Assembly (NCBI GenBank): GCA_027008665.1 | Contig: JALVEA010000408.1 | Span: 1-7,494 of the forward strand | Reading direction: 5' to 3' | Source: Thiotrichaceae bacterium | Lineage (GTDB): Bacteria; Pseudomonadota; Gammaproteobacteria; Thiotrichales; Thiotrichaceae | Length of the DNA: 7,494 nucleotides | Shown here: positions 1-6,663 of the stretch, one piece after another | Layout of the letters: each line of letters starts with the position of its first letter | Numbering within the stretch: position 1 is the first letter of the stretch | The notes under the pieces: model-generated | The model's database searches: none | Told to the model about the DNA's origin: nothing | Seen by the model: only the letters and a program-made list of their open reading frames with translations | Made by a program: the position numbers and the translations under genes

Positions 1-206
1 GCATTGATGTGTCATTAGCAAAAAATAATGATGATCTTGTTTTTGAAGAAGATGAAAAAAAGAAGCTGAAACCTCAGGTTTTTATCCTTTCTAGTGGCGA
101 AATGACTCCCTTTGAATATGAGCTATTTTTTGCTACGGGCAGTGGTATTAAAATTGTGTTTGATGCTATAGGGAATACAAAGAAAACACAGTTTAAAAAA
201 GAGTAA
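1..206 (+). CDS. gspH: Type II secretion minor pseudopilin GspH, C-terminal fragment
   Basis: This is the 3' end of a gene cut by the window edge; the reading frame begins at base 3 and about 68 residues are visible. The motif PQVFILSSGEMTPFEYEL matches the conserved C-terminal strand region of GspH/FimT-type pseudopilins (pattern P-x-[VI]-x-F-x-x-S/P-G-E-x-T-P-F). GspH is a minor pseudopilin that becomes part of the periplasmic pseudopilus of the type II secretion system. The position immediately before gspI, with only 4 bases between them, is the standard gspH-gspI-gspJ order and supports the call independently. The tail is rich in Lys and acidic residues. The N-terminal prepilin leader lies outside the window, so the length and start cannot be judged. 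A GTG at base 9 is in frame but is internal, not a start. Confidence 0.85.
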   Translation, partial: IDVSLAKNNDDLVFEEDEKKKLKPQVFILSSGEMTPFEYELFFATGSGIKIVFDAIGNTKKTQFKKE

Positions 207-210
207 TTGC

Positions 211-591
211 ATGAATAAATCATCTTCAAAAGGATTTACATTAATTGAGGTCATGGTGGCATTATTGGTTATTGCGGTTGCTCTAGGTGGTGCAGTTAAA
301 GTGATGGGGCGTAGCTCTCATAACGCTTCTTTGCTATCACAAAAAACCTTTGCTCAGTGGGTTGGCTTAAATCAATTGGAGAAGGTGAAATTAGAAGGAA
401 AATGGTTAAAAACGGGCGAGTCAAAAGGGGAGGTCGAAATGGCACATCAAAAATGGGTTTGGGTACAAAAAGTAATAAAAACCGAGATTGATGATGTTAA
501 TCGTTTAGAAGTCTCTGTCTATCACGGTGCCTCGGCTGCCTTGCCCTCATCGCCTAGTGCAATCGCCGTTGGTTTTTTTGCAAAGCCATAA
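211..591 (+). CDS. gspI: Type II secretion minor pseudopilin GspI
   Basis: The protein has 126 residues, normal for GspI. It opens with a short basic prepilin leader ending in Lys7-Gly8, followed by the mature start Phe9-Thr-Leu-Ile-Glu13-Val and a hydrophobic helix to about residue 28. Glu at mature position 5 is the conserved residue needed for N-methylation and assembly in this superfamily, and prepilin peptidase (GspO/PilD) is expected to cut after Gly8. The helix sequence EVMVALLVIAVAL is typical of GspI. The remaining globular domain includes the family-like stretch around residues 45-60 (AQWVGLNQLEKVKLE). In known systems GspI is the core of the GspI-J-K tip complex of the pseudopilus. 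The start is fixed by a purine-rich AGAG (200-203) seven bases before ATG, inside the end of gspH, so the two genes are probably translationally linked. Confidence 0.92.
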   Translation: MNKSSSKGFTLIEVMVALLVIAVALGGAVKVMGRSSHNASLLSQKTFAQWVGLNQLEKVKLEGKWLKTGESKGEVEMAHQKWVWVQKVIKTEIDDVNRLEVSVYHGASAALPSSPSAIAVGFFAKP

Positions 592-606
592 ATTCAGAGA
601 AAGATT

Positions 607-1191
607 ATGCGTAATGTATCTGGTTTTACTTTATTGGAACTTCTTATTGCGATGGTGATTTTTTCAACCATGTCATTAATGGCGTATGCAGGTCTCAATA
701 GCGTTTTAACCAGTAATCGTATCACACAGGCCTATGAAAAAGACTTGAAAGGCTTACAGCGTAGCATGATGTTTTTGGAAAAAGACATCCGTCAATTAGT
801 CGCTCGACCACGCCATGCAGGCTATGGTGAATCATTTGCTGCCGTTCAAACGGAGGATCTAGGCTTAGAGGGTATTTTAGAGTTTACACGCAGTGGCAAT
901 CCTAATCCTGCGGAAGTGTTACGAAGTTCTTTGCAACGGGTGCGTTATGTGTTGGATAAAGGCGAGTTACAACGCTGGTCATGGTCTCTTGTTGATCATC
1001 TGGATGGCAAGCCTATTATTATGCCCTTAATGAATTCGGTCGAGGAGATTAGTTTTCGTTTTATGACGAAAAATAAGCGTTGGCAAACAAAATGGCGAGT
1101 TAAAAATAAATCTGAATTACCCAAAGCGGTAGAGATTAGTATCACCCATAAAAGATGGGGGAAAATTGTTCGACTTATTTCTGTTTATTAG
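607..1191 (+). CDS. gspJ: Type II secretion minor pseudopilin GspJ
   Basis: The protein has 194 residues, within the usual GspJ range. A six-residue leader ends in Gly6, and the mature protein begins Phe7-Thr-Leu-Leu-Glu11 (Glu at +5) followed by a hydrophobic helix to about residue 28. The FLEKDIRQLVARP segment (about residues 57-69) matches the conserved E-[KR]-D-[IL]-R-Q region of GspJ, and the C-terminal region with two beta-like segments ending in ITHKRWGKIVRLISVY is also GspJ-like. In the family GspJ joins GspI and GspK in the pseudopilus tip complex that primes assembly. It follows gspI after a 15-base gap with AGAGAAAG (596-603) just before ATG. The usual next gene, gspK, does not follow; the operon appears to stop here. 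Confidence 0.92.
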   Translation: MRNVSGFTLLELLIAMVIFSTMSLMAYAGLNSVLTSNRITQAYEKDLKGLQRSMMFLEKDIRQLVARPRHAGYGESFAAVQTEDLGLEGILEFTRSGNPNPAEVLRSSLQRVRYVLDKGELQRWSWSLVDHLDGKPIIMPLMNSVEEISFRFMTKNKRWQTKWRVKNKSELPKAVEISITHKRWGKIVRLISVY

Positions 1192-1436
1192 ACTATAAAA
1201 TAAAATAATTAAGTATTCTTAAATATTCTAATATTATATAATTCCATCCGATAAACGGTCTAATAATTATCAGTATTTTTATGCATTTAGCAAATATTAG
1301 AGCCATCCTCTAGGATTCAATTGCATTGCTTTATTTGCTTGTATCTTGTTTGTAGGTGCTTAAATTGACTAGCTTTATAAAGTGTAAAAAGTTATAGTCG
1401 CGGTTAAAATGGCTTCTCATCGTATTAAAGAGTCGC

Positions 1437-1466
1437 TTAACGCTAGGATGCCTTTACAACTATAAT
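1437..1466 (+). promoter_or_regulatory. Candidate sigma70-type promoter for the efflux genes
   Basis: A perfect -10 hexamer TATAAT (1461-1466) lies 18 bases after TTAACG (1437-1442), which matches four of six bases of the -35 consensus. The -10 sits within an 11-base dyad, ACTAT-A-ATAGT (1459-1469). This could be a regulator site or just a by-product of the hexamer in AT-rich DNA. Transcription would begin near 1473 and leave a leader of about 86 bases before the adaptor gene. The direction and position suit the downstream efflux pair. In a sequence this AT-rich, -10 matches arise by chance, so this is tentative. Confidence 0.4.
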
Positions 1467-1480
1467 AGTACTGCATCAAT

Positions 1481-1512
1481 CTGCAAATGTTGGGTGGTAT
1501 CATTATTTGCAG
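1481..1512. promoter_or_regulatory. 8-base inverted repeat in the efflux leader region
   Basis: CTGCAAAT (1481-1488) and ATTTGCAG (1505-1512) are exact reverse complements separated by 16 bases. They lie just downstream of the candidate promoter, where either a repressor/activator half-site pair or an RNA stem in the leader is possible. There is no T-run after it, so it is not a terminator. The function is unknown. Confidence 0.4.
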
Positions 1513-1558
1513 TTATTCCTTTTTTAGAAGGTTTTAATAACTTTCTAGTACTCTATCC

Positions 1559-2749
1559 ATGTATAGGAATTTCAATAAAATGAAAATAGTTACAATAAAA
1601 CTTAATGTATTTATTTGGGGGTTTTTAATGAGCTTTGGGCTGCTCTTGCCCACCGTTTCTATGGCAGCGAACTTTGTCACTGTGCAAAGTTCCCCCTCAA
1701 ACTCCCGAACTGTTTTAGGCAGTACCGTTATTCCTTATAAAACGGTTATATTAACGGCTCAGTTTCCTGGGCGTATTATGTCAATCGCGGGGAACGTTGG
1801 CGCTAAGTTTAAGGCGGGTGCTGTGCTAGTCAAAATCAATGATGATGCACTAAAGGCAAAAAAAGGGATGCTAGAGGCGCAATTAGAATCGGCGCAAGCG
1901 GCACTTAAAAATTCACAGTTGCAATATAATCGTGAAATGATTTCTCCTCGAAGTAAAAATATTGGCTCTATGCCTGGTATGGGAATGCCATCGATGATGG
2001 ATATTTATTTTACTCGCCCTTTTGCTGATGCTATGGGAACAACGGATACAGATTATAATCGCTACACTGATTTGATGAATTCTGCAACAGGAGTAACACA
2101 GGCTAAAACACAAGTGATGCAGGCAATGGCTCAGTTAAAAGAAATTAATGCAACCTTGAAAAATGCAAGTTCTATTGCTCCTTTTGAAGGAATGATTTTG
2201 AAAAAGATGGTTGAAGAAGGAGATACGGTTCAACCCGGTCAGCCATTATTAACCTTTGGTTTTATCAAATATTTGCGTGCTAAAGCGGATGTTCCTGAGA
2301 TTTTAGTGAGTAGTTTGAGAAAAGGAATGATCATTCCTGTAAAAATAGGTGATCGTAAGAGTCAAGCGAGAGTCGCTCAAATTCATCCTATTGCTGATGC
2401 GGTTCGTCACACAGTAGTGGTTAAATTTGATTTGAAAACAGGGATTAATGCCTCACCTGGAATGTACGCTGAGTTATTTTTGCCAGATACCAATGGTGCA
2501 GGTGGATCTGTTGTAACAATTCCTAAAACTGCATTGATTAAAGGGCGTAGTTTGCCTAGTGTTCTAGTATTAGATGAAGCCAATAATACCACTGTATTAC
2601 GTCTGCTTCGTCTTGGTCTTGATCAAGAAAATGGCAGAGTTCAGGTGATTACAGGTGTTAAAGTCGGTGAGAAAATAGTTGATAATCCTCCCTCTGGGGC
2701 ATTGTCTGGTTGGATGCCAAAGGTTAGCTATTCTAAACAAGGTGGCTAA
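1559..2749 (+). CDS. RND efflux periplasmic adaptor (membrane fusion protein, HlyD/AcrA type)
   Basis: The 396-residue protein has the layout of RND adaptors, which bridge the inner-membrane pump to an outer-membrane channel. A signal peptide ends near Ala36/Ala37 (SMAA-N). The lipoyl half-motifs are at about 63-95 (AQFPGRIMSIAGNVGAKFKA) and 204-234 (SIAPFEGMILKKMVEEGDTV). The alpha-hairpin arms are at about 97-127 and 176-203, the beta-barrel at about 238-308 and a membrane-proximal domain at about 316-390 (IPKTALIKGR...). The hairpin is interrupted by an insert at about 128-170 with a Met/Gly-rich patch (M138, M141, M143, M146, M147). No lipobox Cys is seen, so it is probably soluble or held by the pump. 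The longest start (1559) has no clear ribosome site. An in-frame ATG at 1580 has AGGA (1565-1568) upstream and gives a cleaner signal peptide, so the true start may be there. The substrate is unknown. Confidence 0.88.
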   Translation: MYRNFNKMKIVTIKLNVFIWGFLMSFGLLLPTVSMAANFVTVQSSPSNSRTVLGSTVIPYKTVILTAQFPGRIMSIAGNVGAKFKAGAVLVKINDDALKAKKGMLEAQLESAQAALKNSQLQYNREMISPRSKNIGSMPGMGMPSMMDIYFTRPFADAMGTTDTDYNRYTDLMNSATGVTQAKTQVMQAMAQLKEINATLKNASSIAPFEGMILKKMVEEGDTVQPGQPLLTFGFIKYLRAKADVPEILVSSLRKGMIIPVKIGDRKSQARVAQIHPIADAVRHTVVVKFDLKTGINASPGMYAELFLPDTNGAGGSVVTIPKTALIKGRSLPSVLVLDEANNTTVLRLLRLGLDQENGRVQVITGVKVGEKIVDNPPSGALSGWMPKVSYSKQGG

Positions 2750-2777
2750 GCTAAAACAGTGACAATTTTTGCGATAA

Positions 2778-2806
2778 ATTCTATCTTTCTAGTAGATTGA
2801 TAGAAT
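2778..2806. promoter_or_regulatory. 29-base dyad between adaptor and permease genes
   Basis: ATTCTATC (2778-2785) and GATAGAAT (2799-2806) are perfect inverted repeats. Inside them TCTA-G-TAGA (2788-2796) forms a second, concentric inverted repeat on the same centre (G2792), with only TT/TT mismatched between. In all, 12 of 14 symmetric positions pair. No T-run follows, so a terminator is unlikely. It overlaps a weak promoter-like pair, GTGACA (2759-2764) with TATCTT (2782-2787) at 17-base spacing. A dimeric regulator's operator, or an RNA hairpin that sets the adaptor/permease ratio, are both possible. Which one is not decidable here. Confidence 0.5.
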
Positions 2807-2842
2807 CAGCTAAATATCAACATATAAATATAGATAATCTCC

Positions 2843-5800
2843 ATGAGCGAACAAAATCAATACACCCAAGAAAAGCTAGAAGCGAATAAAAAACATCTTG
2901 GAATAGCGGGTAAAACTGCCAAAGCTTTTATAACCTCCCCCCTTTCACCTCTACTTTTATTTGCCTTTTTAGCGATTGGTATTCTTGGTTTAATGATTAC
3001 ACCAAGACAAGAAGACCCTCAGGTTTCTGTACCAATGGCGGATATTTTTGTTCAATACCCAGGGGCATCAGCAAAAGAAGTTGAATCTCTTATTGCTCGT
3101 CCATTAGAGGGCATTTTGACAGAAATGACGGGTGTTGATCATGTTTACTCTGCCTCCATGCATGAGCAAGCAATGGTGACGGTACAATTTATTGTTGGCG
3201 AAAATATGGAATCGTCACTGGTTAAACTGTACGATAAAATCTCTTCTAATATGAATTTATTGCCGCGTGGTGCCTCACAACCTTTAGTGAAACCTAAAGC
3301 TGTGGATGATGTACCCGTGGTTGCTATTACCTTATGGTCAAATGAAATTGATGATGCCACCTTGCGTCTGGTTGGCTTAGATGTTCTACAAGATATGCGT
3401 GCTGTCGAAAACACCAGTCAAAGCTATATCATTGATGGTCGTGTTGAAGAAGTGCGTGTTGAGATTATGCCAGAACGTTTGGCAACTTATGGTGTTTCTA
3501 TTGAACAAGTTGCTAATGCAGTGCGTTTAGCAAATTCGGAGCGTACGGCAGGAGAAGTTGAGCCAAATAGTAAAACTTTCAAAATTGTAACGGGTTCTTT
3601 TTTAACCTCTGCACAAGATGTTAATCGTTTAATGGTTGCGGTAGTCGATGGTCGTCCTGTTTACATTCGTGATGTAGCAAAAGTTATTGAAGGACCCAGT
3701 GACTCAACTCGCATGGTTGGTTTTTATACGGGGCCTGCTTATCAGTATGCAAATAAAAAGAAAGAAAATGCAAAGCCTACTGAATTAGCATCAGGTGCGG
3801 CAGCAGTCACCCTAGCCATTGCAAAGAAACATGGTAGTAATGGTATTGCTGTTGCTAATTCTATTATAGAACGACTTGAGTTTTTAAAAGGACGTACTAT
3901 TCCTGATAATATTCATGTTGAGATTACACGTAACTATGGTGCAAGTGCGAGTGCTAAGGTAAATACCTTACTGGCAAAATTAGTTAAAGTCACCGTTATT
4001 GTCACCTTGCTGATTTGGTTTGCCCTCGGTTGGCGAGCAGGTGTTGTAGTTCTAGCTATTATCCCTGTTATTATTGCATCCACTGTCTTTGTTGCTTGGT
4101 TATTGGGTTTAACCATTGATCGAGTGAGTCTGTTTGCATTGATCTTCTCCATTGGTATCTTGGTCGATGATGCTATCGTGGTGGTAGAAAATATTTATAG
4201 GCGATGGCTGTTATCTGATACTACTAGCATTGATGTCGCTGTTGATGCTGTGCGTGAGGTGGGCAATCCTACCATTTTGGCAACCTTTACCGTTATTGCC
4301 GCTTTATTACCGATGATGTTTGTCTCAGGAATGATGGGACCTTATATGTCGCCGATTCCTAAGTTAGGTTCTGCGGCAATGTTGATTTCACTATTTGCAG
4401 CCTTTGCCTTTACCCCTTGGTTGACCTATAAATTAAGACCCAAATTAAGCGAACTGCATAAAGCGGCAGAAAAAGAGCATAAGCAAGCCGCTTATATGGA
4501 GAAGCTTTTCCGTGGGATTATTATTCCAATGATCCGAGACACCAAGAAAGGCTATACTTTCTTGATTGGTCTTTTTGTGGTCTTTTTCCTTTGTATTTCT
4601 TTATTTTATACCCAAGATGTTCGGGTTAAAATGTTACCGTTGGATAATAAGCCAGAGTTTAATGTAGTGATTAATATGCCTGAAGGCACTGCATTTCCAG
4701 TCACTGCAAATATTACTAATAAATTAGCAGAGGAACTTAATAAACTTCCTGAGGTCACAAAGCTAGAGACTTATATGGGAACAGCATCTCCTTTTAACTT
4801 CAATGGCTTTGTGCGTCATTATTATTTACGTAAATCACCTTGGCAGGCCGATATACAGGTTGAATTAAAAGATATGCATGACAGAAAGAGAACTAGTCAT
4901 GAAATAGCAACCGAAGCACGCACCATGCTAGTGAAACTATTAAAAGAAATGAAATCAGATGCAAGAATTCAAGTTGTTGAAATGCCACCCGGTCCACCTG
5001 TATTACAAACCGTCGTTGCTGAAATATATGGGCCTGATGCAGATGTAAGACGACAGGTCGCTAAAGACATGACAGCTATTTTTGAAAAAGCAAACAATGT
5101 TGCTGATGTTGATAATATGTTGGAAGCTGATCATGATTTATTACGCTTTAAGGTCGATGCAAATAAAGCACAGTTGAATAATATCTCTGTTGAAGATGTA
5201 AACCGTGCGCTTGAAATGGCAATGGGTGGTTATGTTCTTGGGGATATTCGTAAAAATGCTTTGATTGAACCCACTAAAATTGTTTTACAAGTCCCTTTAG
5301 CAGTTCGTTCGCAAATTAATCGTTTGATGCAACTACCTGTTAGTAATGGTCGTGGTGTCTCTGTGCCTTTGTCAGAATTAGGAGCTTTTGTTAAAGAAGT
5401 ACAAGATAAGCCGATTTATCATAAAGACTTACGTCCCGTTGAGTTTGTAACAGCAGAAGGGGTTGGCAAGTTTGCGGCACCTGTTTATGGCATGTTGGAA
5501 ATAGGTAAATTACTAAAAGATTATACTGCACCTGATGGGGTGAAGTTATCAGGTGAATGGTTAGGGGCTCCTGATAAAAGTAATAAAAGTGCTTTCGAGT
5601 GGGGGGGGGAGTGGACTGTTACTTACGAAACCTTTCGCGATATGGGGATTGCATTTGGTGCAGCTATTATTTTGATCTATATGTTGATTGTGGGTCAATT
5701 TGGTAACTTTATCTTACCTGCGATTATTATTGCACCAATTCCATTAACATTGATTGGTATTGTGCCTGGGCATTGGATTTGGGGTGCGGATTTCTCAGCA

Positions 5801-6556
5801 ACTTCAATGATTGGTTTTATTGCTCTAGCTGGGATTGTGGTACGAAACTCGATTCTCTTAGTTGATTTTTCCAAAGAACAAGTAGCAGAAGGTAAAAATG
5901 TGGTGGATGCCGTTATTTATGCCTGTGAAACACGCACTCGACCCATTATGATCACTGCATTTGCACTGGTTGGTGGTTCTATTTTCATTCTATCTGACCC
6001 GATTTTTGAAGGGATGGCTATTTCTTTGATTGGTGGCGGACTAGTCGCTACATTATTAACACTATTGATCATTCCATTAGGCTGTATCAGTGCGAGTAAC
6101 TCTTTGCTTTGTTCGATTGATGGGGCAGACTCAAGAAATGCTTGCGAAGAAGAAAATTCATCTTCTGATAAAGCAAGTATTACTAGTAAAATCACCTCTG
6201 CCTTAATGTTCCTAGGTATGTCACTAGTCACTATAGTTGGTCTCTTTATTAAAATCATTGCTGGTCTTCTTGGTATTATTAAAGGATTGATAATAAAGAA
6301 AAAAGAAGTAAAATCTGTATCAACTAATAAAAGTTCTACTAGTGATTCTAGTAGTAGTAAACAGAATAAAATAAAGCAATCTAATTCTAAAGCTGATAAA
6401 GCTGATAAAGCTGATAAAGCTGATAAAGCTGATAAAGCTGATAAAGCTGATAAAGCTGATAAAGCTGATAAAGCTGATAAAGCTGATAAAAAAACAACTC
6501 AAAACAAATCTAAACCTAAAGTTCGACGTGGAATTCGTTTAAAGAAGGATCTTTAG
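2843..6556 (+). CDS. RND efflux inner-membrane permease with long C-terminal extension
   Basis: This is the proton-driven pump partner of the preceding adaptor, in the AcrB/HAE-like superfamily. At 1237 residues it exceeds the usual 1020-1050. Visible segments are TM1 about 33-51 and a first porter domain about 52-375 (PRQEDPQVSVP, QYPGASAKEVE). TM2-TM6 lie at about 378-527, with the TM4 proton-relay pair Asp442-Asp443 in GILVDDAIVVVEN. TM7 is at about 571-590, the second porter domain at about 591-930 and TM8-TM12 at about 933-1078. In TM10, GIVVRNSILLVDF puts Arg1001 where AcrB has Lys940. After TM12 come a linker with Cys1081, Cys1090 and Cys1101, a hydrophobic stretch (about 1117-1150) and a basic Ser/Lys-rich tail with eleven ADK repeats (1184-1216). 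The start lacks an obvious Shine-Dalgarno site, but the N-terminus fits the family. No TolC-type gene is nearby and the substrate cannot be inferred. Confidence 0.9.
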   Translation: MSEQNQYTQEKLEANKKHLGIAGKTAKAFITSPLSPLLLFAFLAIGILGLMITPRQEDPQVSVPMADIFVQYPGASAKEVESLIARPLEGILTEMTGVDHVYSASMHEQAMVTVQFIVGENMESSLVKLYDKISSNMNLLPRGASQPLVKPKAVDDVPVVAITLWSNEIDDATLRLVGLDVLQDMRAVENTSQSYIIDGRVEEVRVEIMPERLATYGVSIEQVANAVRLANSERTAGEVEPNSKTFKIVTGSFLTSAQDVNRLMVAVVDGRPVYIRDVAKVIEGPSDSTRMVGFYTGPAYQYANKKKENAKPTELASGAAAVTLAIAKKHGSNGIAVANSIIERLEFLKGRTIPDNIHVEITRNYGASASAKVNTLLAKLVKVTVIVTLLIWFALGWRAGVVVLAIIPVIIASTVFVAWLLGLTIDRVSLFALIFSIGILVDDAIVVVENIYRRWLLSDTTSIDVAVDAVREVGNPTILATFTVIAALLPMMFVSGMMGPYMSPIPKLGSAAMLISLFAAFAFTPWLTYKLRPKLSELHKAAEKEHKQAAYMEKLFRGIIIPMIRDTKKGYTFLIGLFVVFFLCISLFYTQDVRVKMLPLDNKPEFNVVINMPEGTAFPVTANITNKLAEELNKLPEVTKLETYMGTASPFNFNGFVRHYYLRKSPWQADIQVELKDMHDRKRTSHEIATEARTMLVKLLKEMKSDARIQVVEMPPGPPVLQTVVAEIYGPDADVRRQVAKDMTAIFEKANNVADVDNMLEADHDLLRFKVDANKAQLNNISVEDVNRALEMAMGGYVLGDIRKNALIEPTKIVLQVPLAVRSQINRLMQLPVSNGRGVSVPLSELGAFVKEVQDKPIYHKDLRPVEFVTAEGVGKFAAPVYGMLEIGKLLKDYTAPDGVKLSGEWLGAPDKSNKSAFEWGGEWTVTYETFRDMGIAFGAAIILIYMLIVGQFGNFILPAIIIAPIPLTLIGIVPGHWIWGADFSATSMIGFIALAGIVVRNSILLVDFSKEQVAEGKNVVDAVIYACETRTRPIMITAFALVGGSIFILSDPIFEGMAISLIGGGLVATLLTLLIIPLGCISASNSLLCSIDGADSRNACEEENSSSDKASITSKITSALMFLGMSLVTIVGLFIKIIAGLLGIIKGLIIKKKEVKSVSTNKSSTSDSSSSKQNKIKQSNSKADKADKADKADKADKADKADKADKADKADKADKKTTQNKSKPKVRRGIRLKKDL
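5601..5609 (+). repeat. Poly-G tract of nine bases inside the permease gene
   Basis: Nine consecutive G lie within codons for Trp920-Gly921-Gly922-Glu923. The frame is open across the tract and the encoded residues lead straight into the expected sequence before TM8, so the counted length is the in-frame one. In an AT-rich gene this is an outlier. Such tracts are prone to slipped-strand changes and to read errors. A change of one base would cut the protein before TM8-TM12. Confidence 0.9.
6392..6490 (+). repeat. Perfect tandem repeat, 11 copies of 9 bases (GCTGATAAA)
   Basis: Eleven identical head-to-tail units of GCTGATAAA encode (Ala-Asp-Lys)11, residues 1184-1216 of the permease. There is not one synonymous difference, which points to recent expansion by slippage rather than old conservation. 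The unit length is a multiple of three, so gain or loss of units changes tail length without shifting the frame. The flanking AAA codons (Lys) extend the pattern by one residue on each side. Confidence 0.98.
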
Positions 6557-6581
6557 AAAAGTTTAGATAGTTGTAAACTCC

Positions 6582-6620
6582 TTAAGTAGGCTTTAATCTA
6601 ACGGATTAAAGCCTATTTAA
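6582..6620 (+). terminator. Hairpin terminator after the permease gene
   Basis: TAGGCTTTAATC (6587-6598) and GATTAAAGCCTA (6604-6615) form a perfect 12-base stem with a five-base loop (TAACG). Flanking TTAA (6582-6585) and TTAA (6617-6620) extend it past one G-T pair. The sequence after the stem is only TTTAAAT, a weak U-tract, so efficiency is uncertain. A smaller hairpin, AGTTTA/TAAACT (6560-6565 with 6574-6579), precedes it. The place, 25 bases after the permease stop, fits the end of the efflux transcript and separates it from the next gene. Confidence 0.75.
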
Positions 6621-6650
6621 ATATTGAATAAAATTAAATTATTGTGTGAT

Positions 6651-6657
6651 GGAAGGA
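6651..6657 (+). promoter_or_regulatory. Strong ribosome binding site
   Basis: GGAAGGA lies six bases before the ATG at 6664. It is the best Shine-Dalgarno match in the window and fixes the start of the last gene, which has no stop in the window. Confidence 0.8.
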
Positions 6658-6663
6658 TAGATC

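Larger units (their letters stand above)
1192..1558. other. AT-rich intergenic region between gspJ and the efflux genes
   Basis: These 367 bases hold no convincing gene on either strand. They contain a candidate promoter (1437-1466), an 8-base inverted repeat with a short loop (1481-1512) and a second one with a 35-base loop (1289-1296 with 1332-1339). There are also small dyads at 1209-1222 (TTAAG-TATT-CTTAA) and 1305-1316 (ATCCT-CT-AGGAT). No GC-rich hairpin followed by a T-run is visible after gspJ, so how the gsp transcript ends is unclear. No remnant of gspK can be recognised. Confidence 0.7.

Noticed and set aside
1209..1222. TTAAG-TATT-CTTAA as a terminator after gspJ
   Set aside because: The stem is only five AT-rich pairs and no T-run follows.
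1365..1398. TTGACT (1365-1370) with TATAGT (1393-1398) as a promoter
   Set aside because: The spacing is 22 bases, too long for a sigma70 promoter; no better -10 lies at 16-18 bases.
1409..1465. 18-codon frame upstream of the adaptor gene (MASHRIKESL...), possible leader peptide
   Set aside because: No ribosome site precedes it, and it ends within the candidate -10 element, so it would lie upstream of the proposed transcript.
5590..5620. Frameshift in the permease at the G run
   Set aside because: The frame is continuous through the tract and the protein on both sides fits the RND family.
5917..6258. Minus-strand open frame of 113 codons
   Set aside because: It lies entirely inside the permease gene, opposite TM11-TM12 and the extension, and has no family resemblance.
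6392..6490. CRISPR-like array
   Set aside because: The units are 9 bases, contiguous and without spacers, and lie inside a reading frame; it is a coding tandem repeat.
6320..6502. Minus-strand open frame with repeated Ile-Ser-Phe
   Set aside because: It is the antisense reading of the 9-base tandem repeat; the plus-strand permease frame explains it fully.
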